Shown here piece by piece: positions 29,401 through 38,039 of a DNA stretch of 64,000 nucleotides. The position numbers were made by a program, and so were the translations under genes. Under the pieces are notes generated by a model. The model was given only the letters and a program-made list of their open reading frames with translations, did not search any database and was not told the DNA's origin. The DNA comes from Oxalobacteraceae bacterium (GTDB lineage Bacteria; Pseudomonadota; Gammaproteobacteria; Burkholderiales; Burkholderiaceae_D). Every line of letters begins with the position of its first letter. Position 1 is the stretch's first letter. The DNA is taken from the NCBI GenBank assembly GCA_027490725.1, contig JAIXXN010000027.1, positions 1 through 64,000 on the forward strand, in the 5' to 3' direction.

Positions 29401-29712
29401 CGCGAAGCCTTCGTGCTGCCCGATGGCACCCGTCTGGATAAAAGCTGTTCGATCGGCTACGCCTGCTTCCCGCTGAGTCGCGAGCATCCGCGTGCACTCA
29501 ACTGGCAGGCACTGGTCGAGATGGCCGACACGGCGCTGTATCACGTCAAGCGGCACGGTCGCGATGGCTGGTGCGGCGTACAGAGTGTCCAGCAGCACGA
29601 TGCCGGCGCGCTGGCCCAGTTGGTGCGCCAGGATGTCGCGCAGTGGCAGGCGCGCCATGGTGTGCTGCTCGCGTACAGTGCTGACCTGCCGCAGGATGGG
29701 CTGCCGCGCTAG
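26431..29712 (+). CDS. reg_prop/Y_Y_Y sensor diguanylate cyclase
   Basis: About 1,093 residues. After a signal sequence (SSPVLLCLFLLLAALRSAVA) come some 14 beta-propeller (reg_prop) blades with repeated W-[VIA]-G-T-x-x-G-L motifs, forming a two-component-regulator-type periplasmic sensor. A Y_Y_Y domain follows (FRAEFAALDYSYPEGHRYRYRLDGYDADW), then a TM helix (LVLLLLALLALLQW), a coiled coil and a GGDEF domain. The active site is GGEEF, with a possible RxxD inhibitory site (RDGD) five residues before it, so it is likely a functional, feedback-inhibited c-di-GMP synthase. The start is uncertain: GTG at 26431 is used because the upstream frame overlaps the glycine-zipper gene; later GTG codons are possible. 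A paralogue is at 48472-51567. A T-run follows the stop. Confidence 0.88.
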   Translation: MPSQTRQLYTQLVRAAQLGVSCLGPARRRQVSRAYSSPVLLCLFLLLAALRSAVAEPTGLSGPRLINIVSAEVIPDGVVTALAQDERGYIWAGGPTGLARFDAYRFQRFALKGAQIRNQQTGFVTTIVPAEAGYLWAGLISYGLAHVNTDTGWTELFQHDPQNRQSLTEGVVRAVVREPGGGIWIGTSGGGLDYLPAHSRQFQHHRAAGGELPSDWIEALLLDRAGDLWVGGRKGLVRKRRDDRHFQALPAELAAHSLLAQETVTLLHQDRSGRIWVGTQSGRLLRLDARSGALEWQADEASDHAGAVNAMTALDAETVWIGRGKGIDVRNLQTGALLKRLKYRRDRPDGLAAADVRGLIRDASGVVFIAMYGGGVQRYVPPLPGISVLVPEGDHPQADISVRSIRQMRNGEVWLGRSEGAVTILDASLRQIGRLQLPRLPNGGDALAMPVTALTQGADGLIWLGSDFGVVQVDAGRRFLRRYDTGAKVRRLMFDHQGVLWIATQDGIQLLSAGATSLTPLMLAQGGPLRGYVDALEQGADGKVWVGGVAGLYWREPAGQTLHKMQSYPDSFAAGYAVKGLLAEGDGLWCETDNGLYRIDRISGQRARYTLMIAAHGVARSMGANLLQDAQQRIWSNRGVYSPVDGRFDEFTRADGVDFGTGWFRSYSRLGDGRMLFGGSQGLLVIDTGRYQPWAYQPPVVISRIVAGDGNTEQAQNQLLQLGATQRRFRAEFAALDYSYPEGHRYRYRLDGYDADWHDADADQRVASYDQLPPGSYTLQVQGSNRKGQWSPVTATLEVTVQPAWWETWWAMAGRLVLLLLALLALLQWRTAQLRRRKQVLEQSVNERTMELQRVSAVLEAKSVALEQASRTDPLTGLHNRRFLSEHIDNDVDQSLRRYAEQERRGQSAGEDADLIFYLLDIDHFKQVNDAYGHAAGDALLQQMRERLQATFRDGDYLIRWGGEEFLIVARATGRSRAPELAERARLAVAREAFVLPDGTRLDKSCSIGYACFPLSREHPRALNWQALVEMADTALYHVKRHGRDGWCGVQSVQQHDAGALAQLVRQDVAQWQARHGVLLAYSADLPQDGLPR

Positions 29713-29750
29713 TGTTTTTTTTACAGCGTACTCGTGCTACACTGCCGCGC

Positions 29751-30125
29751 ATGATCTTGCACCGTACCCCTTACCGCATCGCTATCTGGCTCGCCAGTCT
29801 GGCCATGCTGTTTGCCGTGCTGGCGCCGACGCTGGCGCGCGCCCGCAGCGGCGGCGAATGGGTCGAGATCTGCAGTGTTGCAGGTAACAAGCTGGTGCGC
29901 AGTACGGCAGCGACCGATCCGGTCCAGTCGCAGTCGACCGGCGCCACCATGGACTGTCCCTACTGTGCGCTGCATATCGAACTGGCTTTACCCACCACCG
30001 CCCACGCTGCACTGATCCACGCGATCGAAGTGGGCAGCTTTGTGCCACGCCTGTTCCTGCAGGCGCAGCGCGCACTCTTCATGTGGGCTCCCGCCCAGTC
30101 ACGCGCACCACCCACACTGGTCTGA
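29751..30125 (+). CDS. DUF2946-family exported protein
   Basis: A 124-residue protein with an N-terminal hydrophobic signal (IAIWLASLAMLFAVLAPTLARA), EICSVAGNKLVR, and the family's CPYC motif in TMDCPYCALHIEL. It ends with a hydrophobic, Pro-rich tail. DUF2946 proteins are commonly found next to TonB receptors and PepSY proteins in copper-related clusters. Here a TonB receptor and a PepSY_TM protein follow. The ATG start is chosen over a more upstream start that lacks a signal-like N-terminus. Metal binding through the Cys pairs is inference. Confidence 0.8.
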   Translation: MILHRTPYRIAIWLASLAMLFAVLAPTLARARSGGEWVEICSVAGNKLVRSTAATDPVQSQSTGATMDCPYCALHIELALPTTAHAALIHAIEVGSFVPRLFLQAQRALFMWAPAQSRAPPTLV

Positions 30126-30130
30126 TTCGT

Positions 30131-30171
30131 CTTGATTGGTCGCCTGCGCGTCTGCGCAGGCCTTGATTGGT
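30131..30171. repeat. perfect hairpin flanked by direct repeats
   Basis: CTTGATTGGT occurs at 30131-30140 and again at 30162-30171. Between them GCCTGCGC, loop GTCT and GCGCAGGC form a perfect 8-bp stem. It lies 6 bases after the DUF2946 stop and 163 before the TonB receptor. It could be an attenuator or terminator, but there is no T-run. Confidence 0.6.
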
Positions 30172-30333
30172 TCGAACCGGAGCACCCACATCCCCTCCTT
30201 GATGCATTGCGGCCGCGCGCCGCTTCTGCCAGGAGAAGCTGCAGCCCTGCCTTTGCAATGGCTGTGAACACCGGCGTTGCCGAGGCGACGCCGGGCCTGT
30301 GGGGCGCGGCTCTATTGAAGAGAGTAGCAAGTG

Positions 30334-32472
30334 ATGAAACACGTATTCCCCCTGCAGCGTTTAAGCCTGCTGTCCCTGGCGCTGTGCTGCGCCTATCCGG
30401 CGCTGGCACTGGCCGATGCCGATGCCGATGAGGGCATGGAAATTGTCGTCATCAGTGGCGCGCGCACCCTGACCAAATTGTCGGAAACTCCCAGCGCCAT
30501 CGGCGTGATAGACCAGCAGGCTTTACAGCGCGACAAGCCCAAGAGCATGGGCGATGTACTGAACCGGATCGCTGGCGTGTACTGGAATGATCTCGGCAAC
30601 GAGCAGCACAGCATGAGCATTCGTCAACCGATCAGCACCAATGCCGTGTACCAGTATCTCGAGGACGGTATTCCGATCCGTCCGCTGGGCGTTTTCAATC
30701 ACAACTCGCTCAATGAAATGAATCTGAGTGGCGCCAACGGCGTAGAAGTGGTGAAAGGGCCGGCGTCCTCGCTGTACGGCAGTAATGCGGTCGGCGGCGC
30801 CATCAATGTGCTGACGGCGGCTTCGTCACGCACGCCGTATGCCAGCGTCGGCGTGCGTAGCGAAAACCAGAGTGGCTATAGCCGTTACGATACGAGCTTC
30901 AGTAATAGCTGGGATCAGCTGGGACTGCGCTTTTCCCATTACAGCATGCGCCGCAGCCGCGATAACTGGCAGCAGTACAGCTATGGCAGCAAGGACTCCT
31001 ATACCCTGCGCGGCGATTATGCGCTGAGCGCCCGTGCAGCGTTGCGCGCCACGCTGGTGCACACCGATCTGGATGCCGGCATGACGGGCAGTTTGTTCGA
31101 GAACGACTTCCGTAACAATCCGTCCAAAAGCATCAATAGCTTTACCTACCGGCGCGATCTGACCACCCGCGTGACGGCGGCCTGGGAAGGCGATACCATC
31201 GCGGGCGGGAATACCACCGTGACCGTGTTTGGCCGGCGCAATGACCATGCGCAGATTCCCTCGTATGGTATCGGTAGCTGCAATGGCAGTCAGTGCAAGG
31301 GCTCCAAGAACAATAATCACGTCGATTCGCGCGGCTTGGACCTCAAGCATGTACAGGAATTCGGCTGGCTGAATGCCCGCCTGATCGGCGGGGTCTACCT
31401 CGACCATAGCGACAATCCCTATGTCAGCGACAATCTCGCGGTGCTGCGGGATGCCGCAACGGGGCGCTACGTCAGTTACACGCTGGCCAGTGCCAGCGCG
31501 CCGCTGGGCGTGCGCGACTATGAGGCAAAGATCGCTAACACGGCCCTGTTCGGACAATGGGAGTTCACTCCGCTGGCGCGCCTGCGGGTGGTCGCCGGTG
31601 GGCGCTCCGACCGGATCCGCTACGATTACCACAATCGTCTGGCGCCCGGCGGCAGCCTCAATTATGGGGCGCCCGATGAACAGCGTAGCTTTGCGCGTTT
31701 CAGTCCCAAACTGGGCGCCAGCTATGTGCTGGGCGCCGGTGCCAATCTGTACGGCAATCTCAGTGAAGGTTTCACACCACCGGAAGTGAGCCAGATGTAC
31801 GGCAAGACCGGCATTCCCGATCTGCATCCGGCCACCTTTCGCAACGCCGAACTGGGTCTGCGGCTGGCCTTCCTCGATGGCAAGCTGCGCTTTGATTCGG
31901 CGCTGTATCGCCTGACCGGTCGCGACACCATCGTCAGCTATACGGTGGTGCCGGGCAGCAGTGAAAATCGCAATGCCGGGCGCACCCTGAGTCAGGGTCT
32001 GGAGCTGGGCGCCAATTATGACGGCAAGCTGTTCGATGCGCGCTTCGGCACCGCGCTGGCGCGCCACCGCTACCAGAGCTACCGGGTCTCCAGCACGCTG
32101 GACTACAGCGGCAAGCAGATGCCGCAGGCCCCGCGTGATGTGAGCTCGGCTGAAGTGGGGGTGCGTCCGCTGGCCGGACTGCGGCTTGCGCTGGAGCTGG
32201 TGCATCAGGGGCGCTACTGGATGGACAACGCCAACACCGTGCAGTACGGCGGCCATCATCTGCTCAATCTGCGCGCCAACTACCGGCTCGGTAATGGCTG
32301 GGAAGCATGGTTGCAGGCCCGCAATCTGACGGATCAGCGCTACGCGGATTCGGCCAGCAGTTCCTATTCCGGCGTGGGCACGTATGCGCCGAATAGCCAG
32401 AATCAGTACACCCCGGGCGCACCACGCAGCTTCATGCTGGGCCTGAATTACACCTACGGAGCGAAGCCATGA
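30334..32472 (+). CDS. TonB-dependent receptor, probable metal uptake
   Basis: A 712-residue outer membrane receptor. Signal peptide (LSLLSLALCCAYPALALA), then a short acidic stretch, a plug domain (TKLSETPSAIGVIDQQALQRDKPKSMGDVLNRIAGVYWN, VEVVKGPASSLYGSNAVGGAINVLT) and a barrel ending in PGAPRSFMLGLNYTYGAKP. It starts at ATG behind GAAGAGAG; a GTG one codon earlier is equivalent. The final ATGA overlaps the PepSY gene, so the two are translationally coupled. With a DUF2946 protein upstream and a His-rich PepSY protein downstream, uptake of copper or a metal chelate is the best guess, though iron cannot be ruled out. Confidence 0.88.
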   Translation: MKHVFPLQRLSLLSLALCCAYPALALADADADEGMEIVVISGARTLTKLSETPSAIGVIDQQALQRDKPKSMGDVLNRIAGVYWNDLGNEQHSMSIRQPISTNAVYQYLEDGIPIRPLGVFNHNSLNEMNLSGANGVEVVKGPASSLYGSNAVGGAINVLTAASSRTPYASVGVRSENQSGYSRYDTSFSNSWDQLGLRFSHYSMRRSRDNWQQYSYGSKDSYTLRGDYALSARAALRATLVHTDLDAGMTGSLFENDFRNNPSKSINSFTYRRDLTTRVTAAWEGDTIAGGNTTVTVFGRRNDHAQIPSYGIGSCNGSQCKGSKNNNHVDSRGLDLKHVQEFGWLNARLIGGVYLDHSDNPYVSDNLAVLRDAATGRYVSYTLASASAPLGVRDYEAKIANTALFGQWEFTPLARLRVVAGGRSDRIRYDYHNRLAPGGSLNYGAPDEQRSFARFSPKLGASYVLGAGANLYGNLSEGFTPPEVSQMYGKTGIPDLHPATFRNAELGLRLAFLDGKLRFDSALYRLTGRDTIVSYTVVPGSSENRNAGRTLSQGLELGANYDGKLFDARFGTALARHRYQSYRVSSTLDYSGKQMPQAPRDVSSAEVGVRPLAGLRLALELVHQGRYWMDNANTVQYGGHHLLNLRANYRLGNGWEAWLQARNLTDQRYADSASSSYSGVGTYAPNSQNQYTPGAPRSFMLGLNYTYGAKP

Positions 32473-33860
32473 ACGCAGATTTGAATACCCGCTCGGCGCG
32501 TGCCGCCATCTTCTGGCGGGTGCACTGGTGGGCAGCGCTGGTGGCCAGCCCGTTTGCCGTGCTGGCGACGCTGACGGGCTTGCTCTACGTAGGTACTCCG
32601 CAGATCGAACAGTCGCTTTACGGACATCTGGAACAGGTCGCACCCGTGCAACAGGCTTTGCCGCTGGACCAGCTGGTTGCCAACGCCAGGGCCGCAGCGC
32701 CCGAGGACATGGCGCTCCAGCAGGTGGTAGTTGGTGCGGCCAGCCACGAGGCGCTGAAGGTGATCTTCGCGCCGCGCGTGGCCAGCCCCGATCCGCATGC
32801 CCACCATCATGGTGCGGGGCAGGCGGCCAGTGCGGCGGGCATGGCCAGTACGGCCGCGCCTACCGGCATCGATCAGGCGGCAGCGGCGCCGCGCAAGCGG
32901 GCAGCCTTCGGCTTGCCGGCCGGCGCCGTGACGCTGTATCTCGATCCCGCCACCGGCCATTTGCTGGGCAGTCTGGCGCAGGATAGCCGTTTCAGCCAGT
33001 GGGCCAAGCACCTGCACTCGCGCCTGCTGCAGGGGGAGGGCTGGCGCTGGATGATCGAGCTGGCCGCCAGCTGGATGATGGTGATGCTGATTACCGGCGT
33101 GGCGCTGTGGTGGCCGCAGGCTGGCTGGCCACGCCGCGGCCGCACGGGCCGGGCGTTCTGGCGCGAGTGGCACAGTTTCGCCGGGGTTGCGCTCGGGCTG
33201 GTGAGTCTGGTGATACTGGCTACCGGTCTGACGTGGAGTAAATATGCCGGCGATGAAGTGCGCATGCTGCGCGATCTGGCGGGGCAGGCGCCACCGCAAA
33301 TGCCGTCCGGACTGCGTTCGAGCGCAGTGGAGGGCAGCGCCCCGCTGAGCTGGCAGGCTGCTTTGCAGGCGGCGCGCGCGATGGCACCGGCGGCGAGCCT
33401 GCAACTGACGCCGCCGCGCAGTGCCGATGGCATCTGGCGCATTTCCATCGCTGACCGGCGTCAGCCGACGCTGCGCTTCGAGGCCGCCATGGATGCGTAT
33501 AGCGGAGCGGCCTTGTACACCTCGGGCTGGCAGGAGCAGACCGCGTTTGGCAAAGCTACGGCGATCGGCATCCCTTTCCACCGCGGTGAATTCGGCTGGT
33601 GGAATCAGGCGGTGTTGCTGGTGTTCGGGCTGGGCGTGCTGTTCTCGCTGATATCGGGCTGGCTGATGTATTTCAAACGCCGCAAGGCCGGGCAGCTCAG
33701 CTTGCCTCGGGTGCCGGCCGGAGCCTGGCGCGCGCTGGGAGCAGGCTGGTGGAGCGGTGCGCTGGCCTGTCTGGCACTGATGCCATTGCTGCTGCTCAGC
33801 GCGCCCGTGGTGCTGCTGCTAGACCGGCTAGTGGCCTCGCGGCAGGTGGCGCAGGCATAA
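32469..33860 (+). CDS. PepSY_TM-domain membrane protein with His-rich insert
   Basis: A 463-residue inner-membrane protein of the PepSY-associated TM family, often encoded with TonB receptors and proposed to reduce or process imported metal complexes. The first TM helix is in FWRVHWWAALVASPFAVLATLTGLLYV (with the usual R-x-H-W). A periplasmic segment contains DPHAHHHGAG, a likely metal-binding run, near residue 115. HLHSRLLQGEGWRWMIELAASWMMVMLITGVALWWP follows, then HSFAGVALGLVSLVILATGLTWSKYAG. The last helices include FHRGEFGWWNQAVLLVFGLGVLFSLISGWLMYFKRR. It overlaps the receptor by four bases (ATGA). Confidence 0.88.
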   Translation: MNADLNTRSARAAIFWRVHWWAALVASPFAVLATLTGLLYVGTPQIEQSLYGHLEQVAPVQQALPLDQLVANARAAAPEDMALQQVVVGAASHEALKVIFAPRVASPDPHAHHHGAGQAASAAGMASTAAPTGIDQAAAAPRKRAAFGLPAGAVTLYLDPATGHLLGSLAQDSRFSQWAKHLHSRLLQGEGWRWMIELAASWMMVMLITGVALWWPQAGWPRRGRTGRAFWREWHSFAGVALGLVSLVILATGLTWSKYAGDEVRMLRDLAGQAPPQMPSGLRSSAVEGSAPLSWQAALQAARAMAPAASLQLTPPRSADGIWRISIADRRQPTLRFEAAMDAYSGAALYTSGWQEQTAFGKATAIGIPFHRGEFGWWNQAVLLVFGLGVLFSLISGWLMYFKRRKAGQLSLPRVPAGAWRALGAGWWSGALACLALMPLLLLSAPVVLLLDRLVASRQVAQA

Positions 33861-33943
33861 GTTGGTGGCGCCGGTATAAAGTCTGCCCATCCGGCTTGCG
33901 TAAGCAGTTATAATATTTTATCAAAAAGATATAATTAACTTTT

Positions 33944-35071
33944 ATGCAGCTAGTGATGGGCCAGCAGCCCGCAAGCGATCGTCTCGAATGGATACAGGCT
34001 CTGCGGGCGATCGCCTGTCTTGGTGTGGTATTCACCCATGCCCGTTATTTCTTGCTCGATACGCCGGAATGGCCGGTAGCCGAACACTGGCTCACGGTTG
34101 GTGCCGCCGGCGTCGATCTGTTTTTCGTCATCAGCGGCTTCATCATGGCCTACACCACCTTCGGGCAGGGTGCCGCGCAGGTCGGCAGTTTTTTGCGCCG
34201 GCGCCTGCTACGGGTCTGGCCGCCGCTGGCGGTAATGGTGCTGATCTGGGCCTATGCCATGAACGGCGGCTCGGCGGCACTGGCGGCAGCCGCCCGCAAT
34301 GGCCTGCTGAAGAATCTGCTGCTGATCCCCGTCAACAGCCATGTCCCGCCGTATTTCGAGATGTTTCTGCCAGTGGCGTGGACGCTGGTGTTCGAAGTGT
34401 ATTTCTATCTGGTGTTTGCGCTGTCCATGCTGGCCGGGCGCTGGCGCTGGCTGTTGCTGCACGGTTTGATTCTTGGCGGGATGCTGCTCGACCCGGTTGC
34501 AGTGCAGGGCTGGCAATGGACTACCCAGCATGATGCCGGCTTGCGTTCGGCGCTGCTCAGCGTTGCCGCGAATCCGCTGGTACTGGAATTCCTCTACGGC
34601 GTCTGGGCGGCCATGCTGTTGCGCGCGCCCTGGCGACTGGATTCGGAACGGTTGTGCTGGCACCTGCTGTTGCTGGTGCTGGCGCTAGGTAGCTGGCTGA
34701 GTCTGGTGCGTTGCTGGTCCTTCCACGGTCCGCTGCAGTGGGGACTGTTCGCCGGGGTGCTGGTAGCGACGCTGGCACTGATCAGTAAAACCGTGTCACT
34801 GCGCGTGTCGCCCCTGCTGGGCTGGCTAGGCACCATCTCCTACTCGCTGTATCTGACCCATACCTGTACCCAGCAACTGCTGATCCGCTACGTTGAAAGC
34901 CAGGGCTGGAGTTCGCATAGCTGGGACTTTGTCTGGTGTTCCAGCGCGCTTTGTGTGGTGGTGGCCTACGCTTATTTCGAACTGGTGGAACAGCGTCTGG
35001 TCGGGCTGTTGCGCGGCCTGCCCGGCTGGTGGCGCAGCATGCGTGTGCGCACTGGTGATAGTTTGATCTAG
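33944..35071 (+). CDS. acyltransferase 3 (OafA/YrhL-type) membrane protein
   Basis: A 375-residue inner-membrane acyltransferase with about ten TM helices. The N-terminal motif LEWIQALRAIACLGVVFTHARYF has the family R and H residues, and VGAAGVDLFFVISGFIMAYTT, FLRRRLLRVWPPL and FLPVAWTLVFEVYFYLVFALSMLAG are all typical. Such enzymes O-acetylate surface polysaccharides or other envelope molecules. It is preceded by an AT-rich promoter-like stretch (TTATAATATTTTATC) and ends inside an FNR-type box, so it is separate from the next operon. No other polysaccharide genes are near. Confidence 0.9.
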   Translation: MQLVMGQQPASDRLEWIQALRAIACLGVVFTHARYFLLDTPEWPVAEHWLTVGAAGVDLFFVISGFIMAYTTFGQGAAQVGSFLRRRLLRVWPPLAVMVLIWAYAMNGGSAALAAAARNGLLKNLLLIPVNSHVPPYFEMFLPVAWTLVFEVYFYLVFALSMLAGRWRWLLLHGLILGGMLLDPVAVQGWQWTTQHDAGLRSALLSVAANPLVLEFLYGVWAAMLLRAPWRLDSERLCWHLLLLVLALGSWLSLVRCWSFHGPLQWGLFAGVLVATLALISKTVSLRVSPLLGWLGTISYSLYLTHTCTQQLLIRYVESQGWSSHSWDFVWCSSALCVVVAYAYFELVEQRLVGLLRGLPGWWRSMRVRTGDSLI

Positions 35072-35076
35072 GTCAA
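35063..35076 (+). promoter_or_regulatory. FNR/Anr-type box upstream of the MBL-phosphorylase-PRPP operon
   Basis: TTGATCTAGGTCAA matches the FNR/Anr consensus TTGAT-N4-ATCAA at nine of ten positions. It lies 94 bases before the start codon of the first operon gene, and its first half overlaps the end of the preceding gene. This predicts induction at low oxygen. Confidence 0.75.
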
Positions 35077-35169
35077 GGAATTTGAGCTTTACTACAGGCA
35101 ATGTTGTCGGTAGACCTAGACGCGGCAGCCAGCTGCGCCGGCCAGCCTACCTACAGACAGGGCCACACC

Positions 35170-36531
35170 ATGAAGCTCACTTTCCTTGGCGCCACCGGCA
35201 CCGTAACCGGTTCCAAATACCTGCTGCAGACCGGCAGCGCCACCATCCTGATCGACTGCGGTCTGTTTCAGGGCTATAAACAATTGCGCTTGCGTAACTG
35301 GGAAGAGTTTCCCGTCGCGCCATATTCCATCGATGCGGTGGTACTCACCCACGCCCACCTCGATCACAGTGGTTACCTGCCGCTGCTGGTGCGCGAAGGC
35401 TTCCGTGGCAAGATTTATTGCAGCGAAGCGACTTTCGATCTGTGCAAAATCCTGCTGCCCGATAGCGGGCGCTTGCTGGAAGAAGAAGCCAGTCACGCCA
35501 ACCGCCACAACTATTCCCATCATGCTCCCGCGCTGCCGCTGTACACGGAAGACGATGCCTTGCGCGCGCTGGATTTCTTCGTGCCGATACCGTTCGGCCA
35601 GCCACACACAGTGGCCACTGGTCTGACGGCGCAACTGGCGCTGGGCGGTCACATTCTCGGTGCGGCCATCGTCACGCTGAATGATGGCCAGCGTACGCTG
35701 ACCTTCTCTGGCGATCTGGGACGACTCAACGACGCCATCATGGTCGAGCCGACCCTGATCCAGCGCAGCGACTATCTGGTGCTGGAGTCGACGTATGGCG
35801 ATCGCAGCCATGACCCAGCCGATCCGGCCATTCTGCTGGGGCAGACTATCCGCGAGACGGCCGCGCGTGGCGGCGTGACGGTGATTCCGGCGTTTGCGGT
35901 CGGGCGTGCCCAGTCGCTGCTGTATGCGATCCATCAGCTGAAACAGCGCGGCGAGATTCCGTCACTGTTGCCGGTATATCTGAATAGCCCGATGGCGACC
36001 GATACCACGGCGCTGTACCGCAAGCACCGCAAGCTGCACCGGCTCAGCGAAGCCGAATGTCAGGCCATGTGCCATGCAGCGAAGATCGTCAACAGCGTGG
36101 AAGAATCGATCGCCCTGAACCAGAAGCAGTTACCGATGGTGATTATCGCGGCCAGCGGTATGGCTACCGGCGGGCGTGTGCTGCACCACCTCAAAGCCTT
36201 TGCGCCGGACAGTCGCAACACCATACTGTTCGCCGGTTTTCAGGCCGGTGGTACGCGCGGCCGTGCCATGCTTGATGGCGTCGAGTCGATCAAGATTCAC
36301 GGCGAATACGTGCCGCTGCGCGCGCAGGTCAGGCAGATCGATAATCTCTCGGCCCATGCCGATGGCAACGAGATCCTTAGCTGGCTGGGGCACTTCAGTG
36401 CGGCGCCGAAACAGGTCTTCATCACCCACGGCGAACCGGCTGCGGCCGATACGCTGCGCCGCCGTATCAAGGAAACCCTGCACTGGCCTTGCCGGGTGCC
36501 CGAATACAAAGAACAGGTGGAGCTGTTATGA
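35170..36531 (+). CDS. beta-CASP metallo-beta-lactamase RNase-like protein
   Basis: A 453-residue cytosolic metallo-hydrolase of the RNA-specificity (beta-CASP, CPSF-73/YSH1-like) group. Metal-site motifs are HAHLDH (residues 61-66), the His in LALGGHILGAAIV, the Asp in TFSGDLGR, and late His residues in SAHADGNEIL and FITHGEP. The central beta-CASP region (VIPAFAVGRAQSLLYAIHQL; IIAASGMATGGRVLHHL) is intact. The likely substrate is RNA, as endo- or exonuclease. I start at the ATG giving MKLTFLGATGTVTGSKYLL; 23 further upstream codons have no family likeness. ATGA overlap with the phosphorylase gene indicates one operon behind the FNR-type box. Confidence 0.9.
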   Translation: MKLTFLGATGTVTGSKYLLQTGSATILIDCGLFQGYKQLRLRNWEEFPVAPYSIDAVVLTHAHLDHSGYLPLLVREGFRGKIYCSEATFDLCKILLPDSGRLLEEEASHANRHNYSHHAPALPLYTEDDALRALDFFVPIPFGQPHTVATGLTAQLALGGHILGAAIVTLNDGQRTLTFSGDLGRLNDAIMVEPTLIQRSDYLVLESTYGDRSHDPADPAILLGQTIRETAARGGVTVIPAFAVGRAQSLLYAIHQLKQRGEIPSLLPVYLNSPMATDTTALYRKHRKLHRLSEAECQAMCHAAKIVNSVEESIALNQKQLPMVIIAASGMATGGRVLHHLKAFAPDSRNTILFAGFQAGGTRGRAMLDGVESIKIHGEYVPLRAQVRQIDNLSAHADGNEILSWLGHFSAAPKQVFITHGEPAAADTLRRRIKETLHWPCRVPEYKEQVELL

Positions 36532-38039
36532 ATCAGAGTCCCGATGCGCTGGTCGTGCGCCGTCTCGGCATCGATACCTATCAGGAACTGGTTGCCTACC
36601 TACGCAGCGATTCGCCGATCTGCCGCTCGGAAGGCTTCGAAGCGCAATCGCGCCTGCTGGTGTGCTGTGGCACGCGCCAGATCGTCGCCACCCTCAACGT
36701 GGTGCATGAAACCCTGATCGGGCGGCACCAGCTGGGCCTGTCCGAAGCGGCTTGGCATGCGCTGGAAGCGGCCGATGGCACGCCCGTCAAGGTCACGCAT
36801 GCGCCGCCGCTGCAGTCATTCTCGGCGGTGCGCGGTAAGATTTACGGCCGTCCGTTTAGCAGCGATGCGGTGCAGGCCATTGTGCAGGATATTGCCGCCG
36901 GCCGGTATTCGGATATCGAAATGGCGGCCATGATCACGGCCTGTTCCGGTAACCGCATGGACGTCGCCGAAACCATCGCACTGACCCGTGCCATGGTCGG
37001 CGTCGGCCAGCGCCTGCACTGGGAACGTGACATCGTGGTCGATAAACACTGCGTTGGCGGCCTGCCCGGCAACCGCACTACGCTGATCGTGGTGCCGATC
37101 GTGGCAGCCTGCGGGCTGACCATACCCAAGACCTCGTCGCGGGCGATTACCTCGCCGGCCGGATCGGCCGACACCATGGAAACGCTGGCGCCGGTCGGTC
37201 TGGATCTGCCCGCCATGCGCCGGGTGGTCGATCAGGAAGGCGGCTGCATCGTCTGGGGTGGCGCGGTATCGCTCAGTCCTGCCGACGATATGCTGATTCG
37301 CGTCGAGCGTCCACTCGGCCTGGATAGTGACGGGCTGCTGGTGGCCTCGGTGCTGTCGAAGAAGACTGCAGCCGGTTCCACCCACGTGGTGATCGACATT
37401 CCCGTGGGGCGCACTGCCAAGGTCCGTTCCAGCGCCGCCGCAGCAGCGCTGGCGGGGCGCCTGATCGAAGTCGGCGCAGCCCTGGGGATTGCCATCGATG
37501 TGGTGCAGAGCGACGGTTCGCAGCCGGTCGGTCGCGGTATCGGTCCGGCGCTGGAGGCGTGGGATGTGCTGGCGGTGCTGCGCAATGAAACTGGCGCACC
37601 GGACGATCTGCGGCGGCGCGCGGTGACGCTGGCGGGGCGTTTGCTGGAACTCGGTGGCAAGGCGTTGCCGGGGCAGGGCGTTGCACTGGCCGGCGAGGTG
37701 CTGGCCAGTGGCGCAGCATGGCGCAAGATGCAGGCACTGTGCGCGGCGCAGGGCGGCATGCGCGAACCGGCCCGCGCGGCCTATACCCGGGTGATGACGG
37801 CGCAGCATGCCGGTAAGGTGGTGGCCATCGACAATCGCCAGCTGGCACGGCTGGCGAAACTGGCGGGCGCCCCCAAGGCCAGCGCGGCCGGACTGTTCCT
37901 GCATGTGGCGCTGGGCTCGCAGGTGGAAGTCGGGCAACCGCTGTACACCGTGCATGCCGAGTCGCCCGGTGAACTGGCTTACGCACTGGCCTACGCACAG
38001 ACCCAGGAAAATCTTTACACCATCGAGGAGCAGCTATGA
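36528..38039 (+). CDS. AMP/thymidine phosphorylase-like enzyme
   Basis: A 503-residue protein of the pyrimidine-nucleoside phosphorylase fold. It has an extra N-terminal domain of about 85 residues as in archaeal AMP phosphorylase (thymidine phosphorylase proper is about 440). Key motifs: GRYSDIEMAAMITACSGNRMD, the phosphate/nucleotide-binding VVDKHCVGGLPGNRTTLIVVPIVAACGLTIPKTSSRAITSPAGSADTME, and the C-terminal barrel-sandwich half (LFLHVALGSQVEVGQPLYTVHAESPGEL). Archaeal homologues split AMP to adenine and ribose-1,5-bisphosphate; NMPs may therefore be the substrate rather than thymidine, which is inference. It overlaps both neighbours by ATGA junctions. Confidence 0.9.
   Translation: MNQSPDALVVRRLGIDTYQELVAYLRSDSPICRSEGFEAQSRLLVCCGTRQIVATLNVVHETLIGRHQLGLSEAAWHALEAADGTPVKVTHAPPLQSFSAVRGKIYGRPFSSDAVQAIVQDIAAGRYSDIEMAAMITACSGNRMDVAETIALTRAMVGVGQRLHWERDIVVDKHCVGGLPGNRTTLIVVPIVAACGLTIPKTSSRAITSPAGSADTMETLAPVGLDLPAMRRVVDQEGGCIVWGGAVSLSPADDMLIRVERPLGLDSDGLLVASVLSKKTAAGSTHVVIDIPVGRTAKVRSSAAAAALAGRLIEVGAALGIAIDVVQSDGSQPVGRGIGPALEAWDVLAVLRNETGAPDDLRRRAVTLAGRLLELGGKALPGQGVALAGEVLASGAAWRKMQALCAAQGGMREPARAAYTRVMTAQHAGKVVAIDNRQLARLAKLAGAPKASAAGLFLHVALGSQVEVGQPLYTVHAESPGELAYALAYAQTQENLYTIEEQL

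Noticed and set aside
29712..29750. longer N-terminus for the second DUF2946 protein
   Set aside because: The extra 13 codons come from the cyclase stop and T-run region and would spoil the signal peptide.
30826..32643. 605-codon open frame antisense to the TonB receptor
   Set aside because: Shadow of the receptor gene; no motif of its own.
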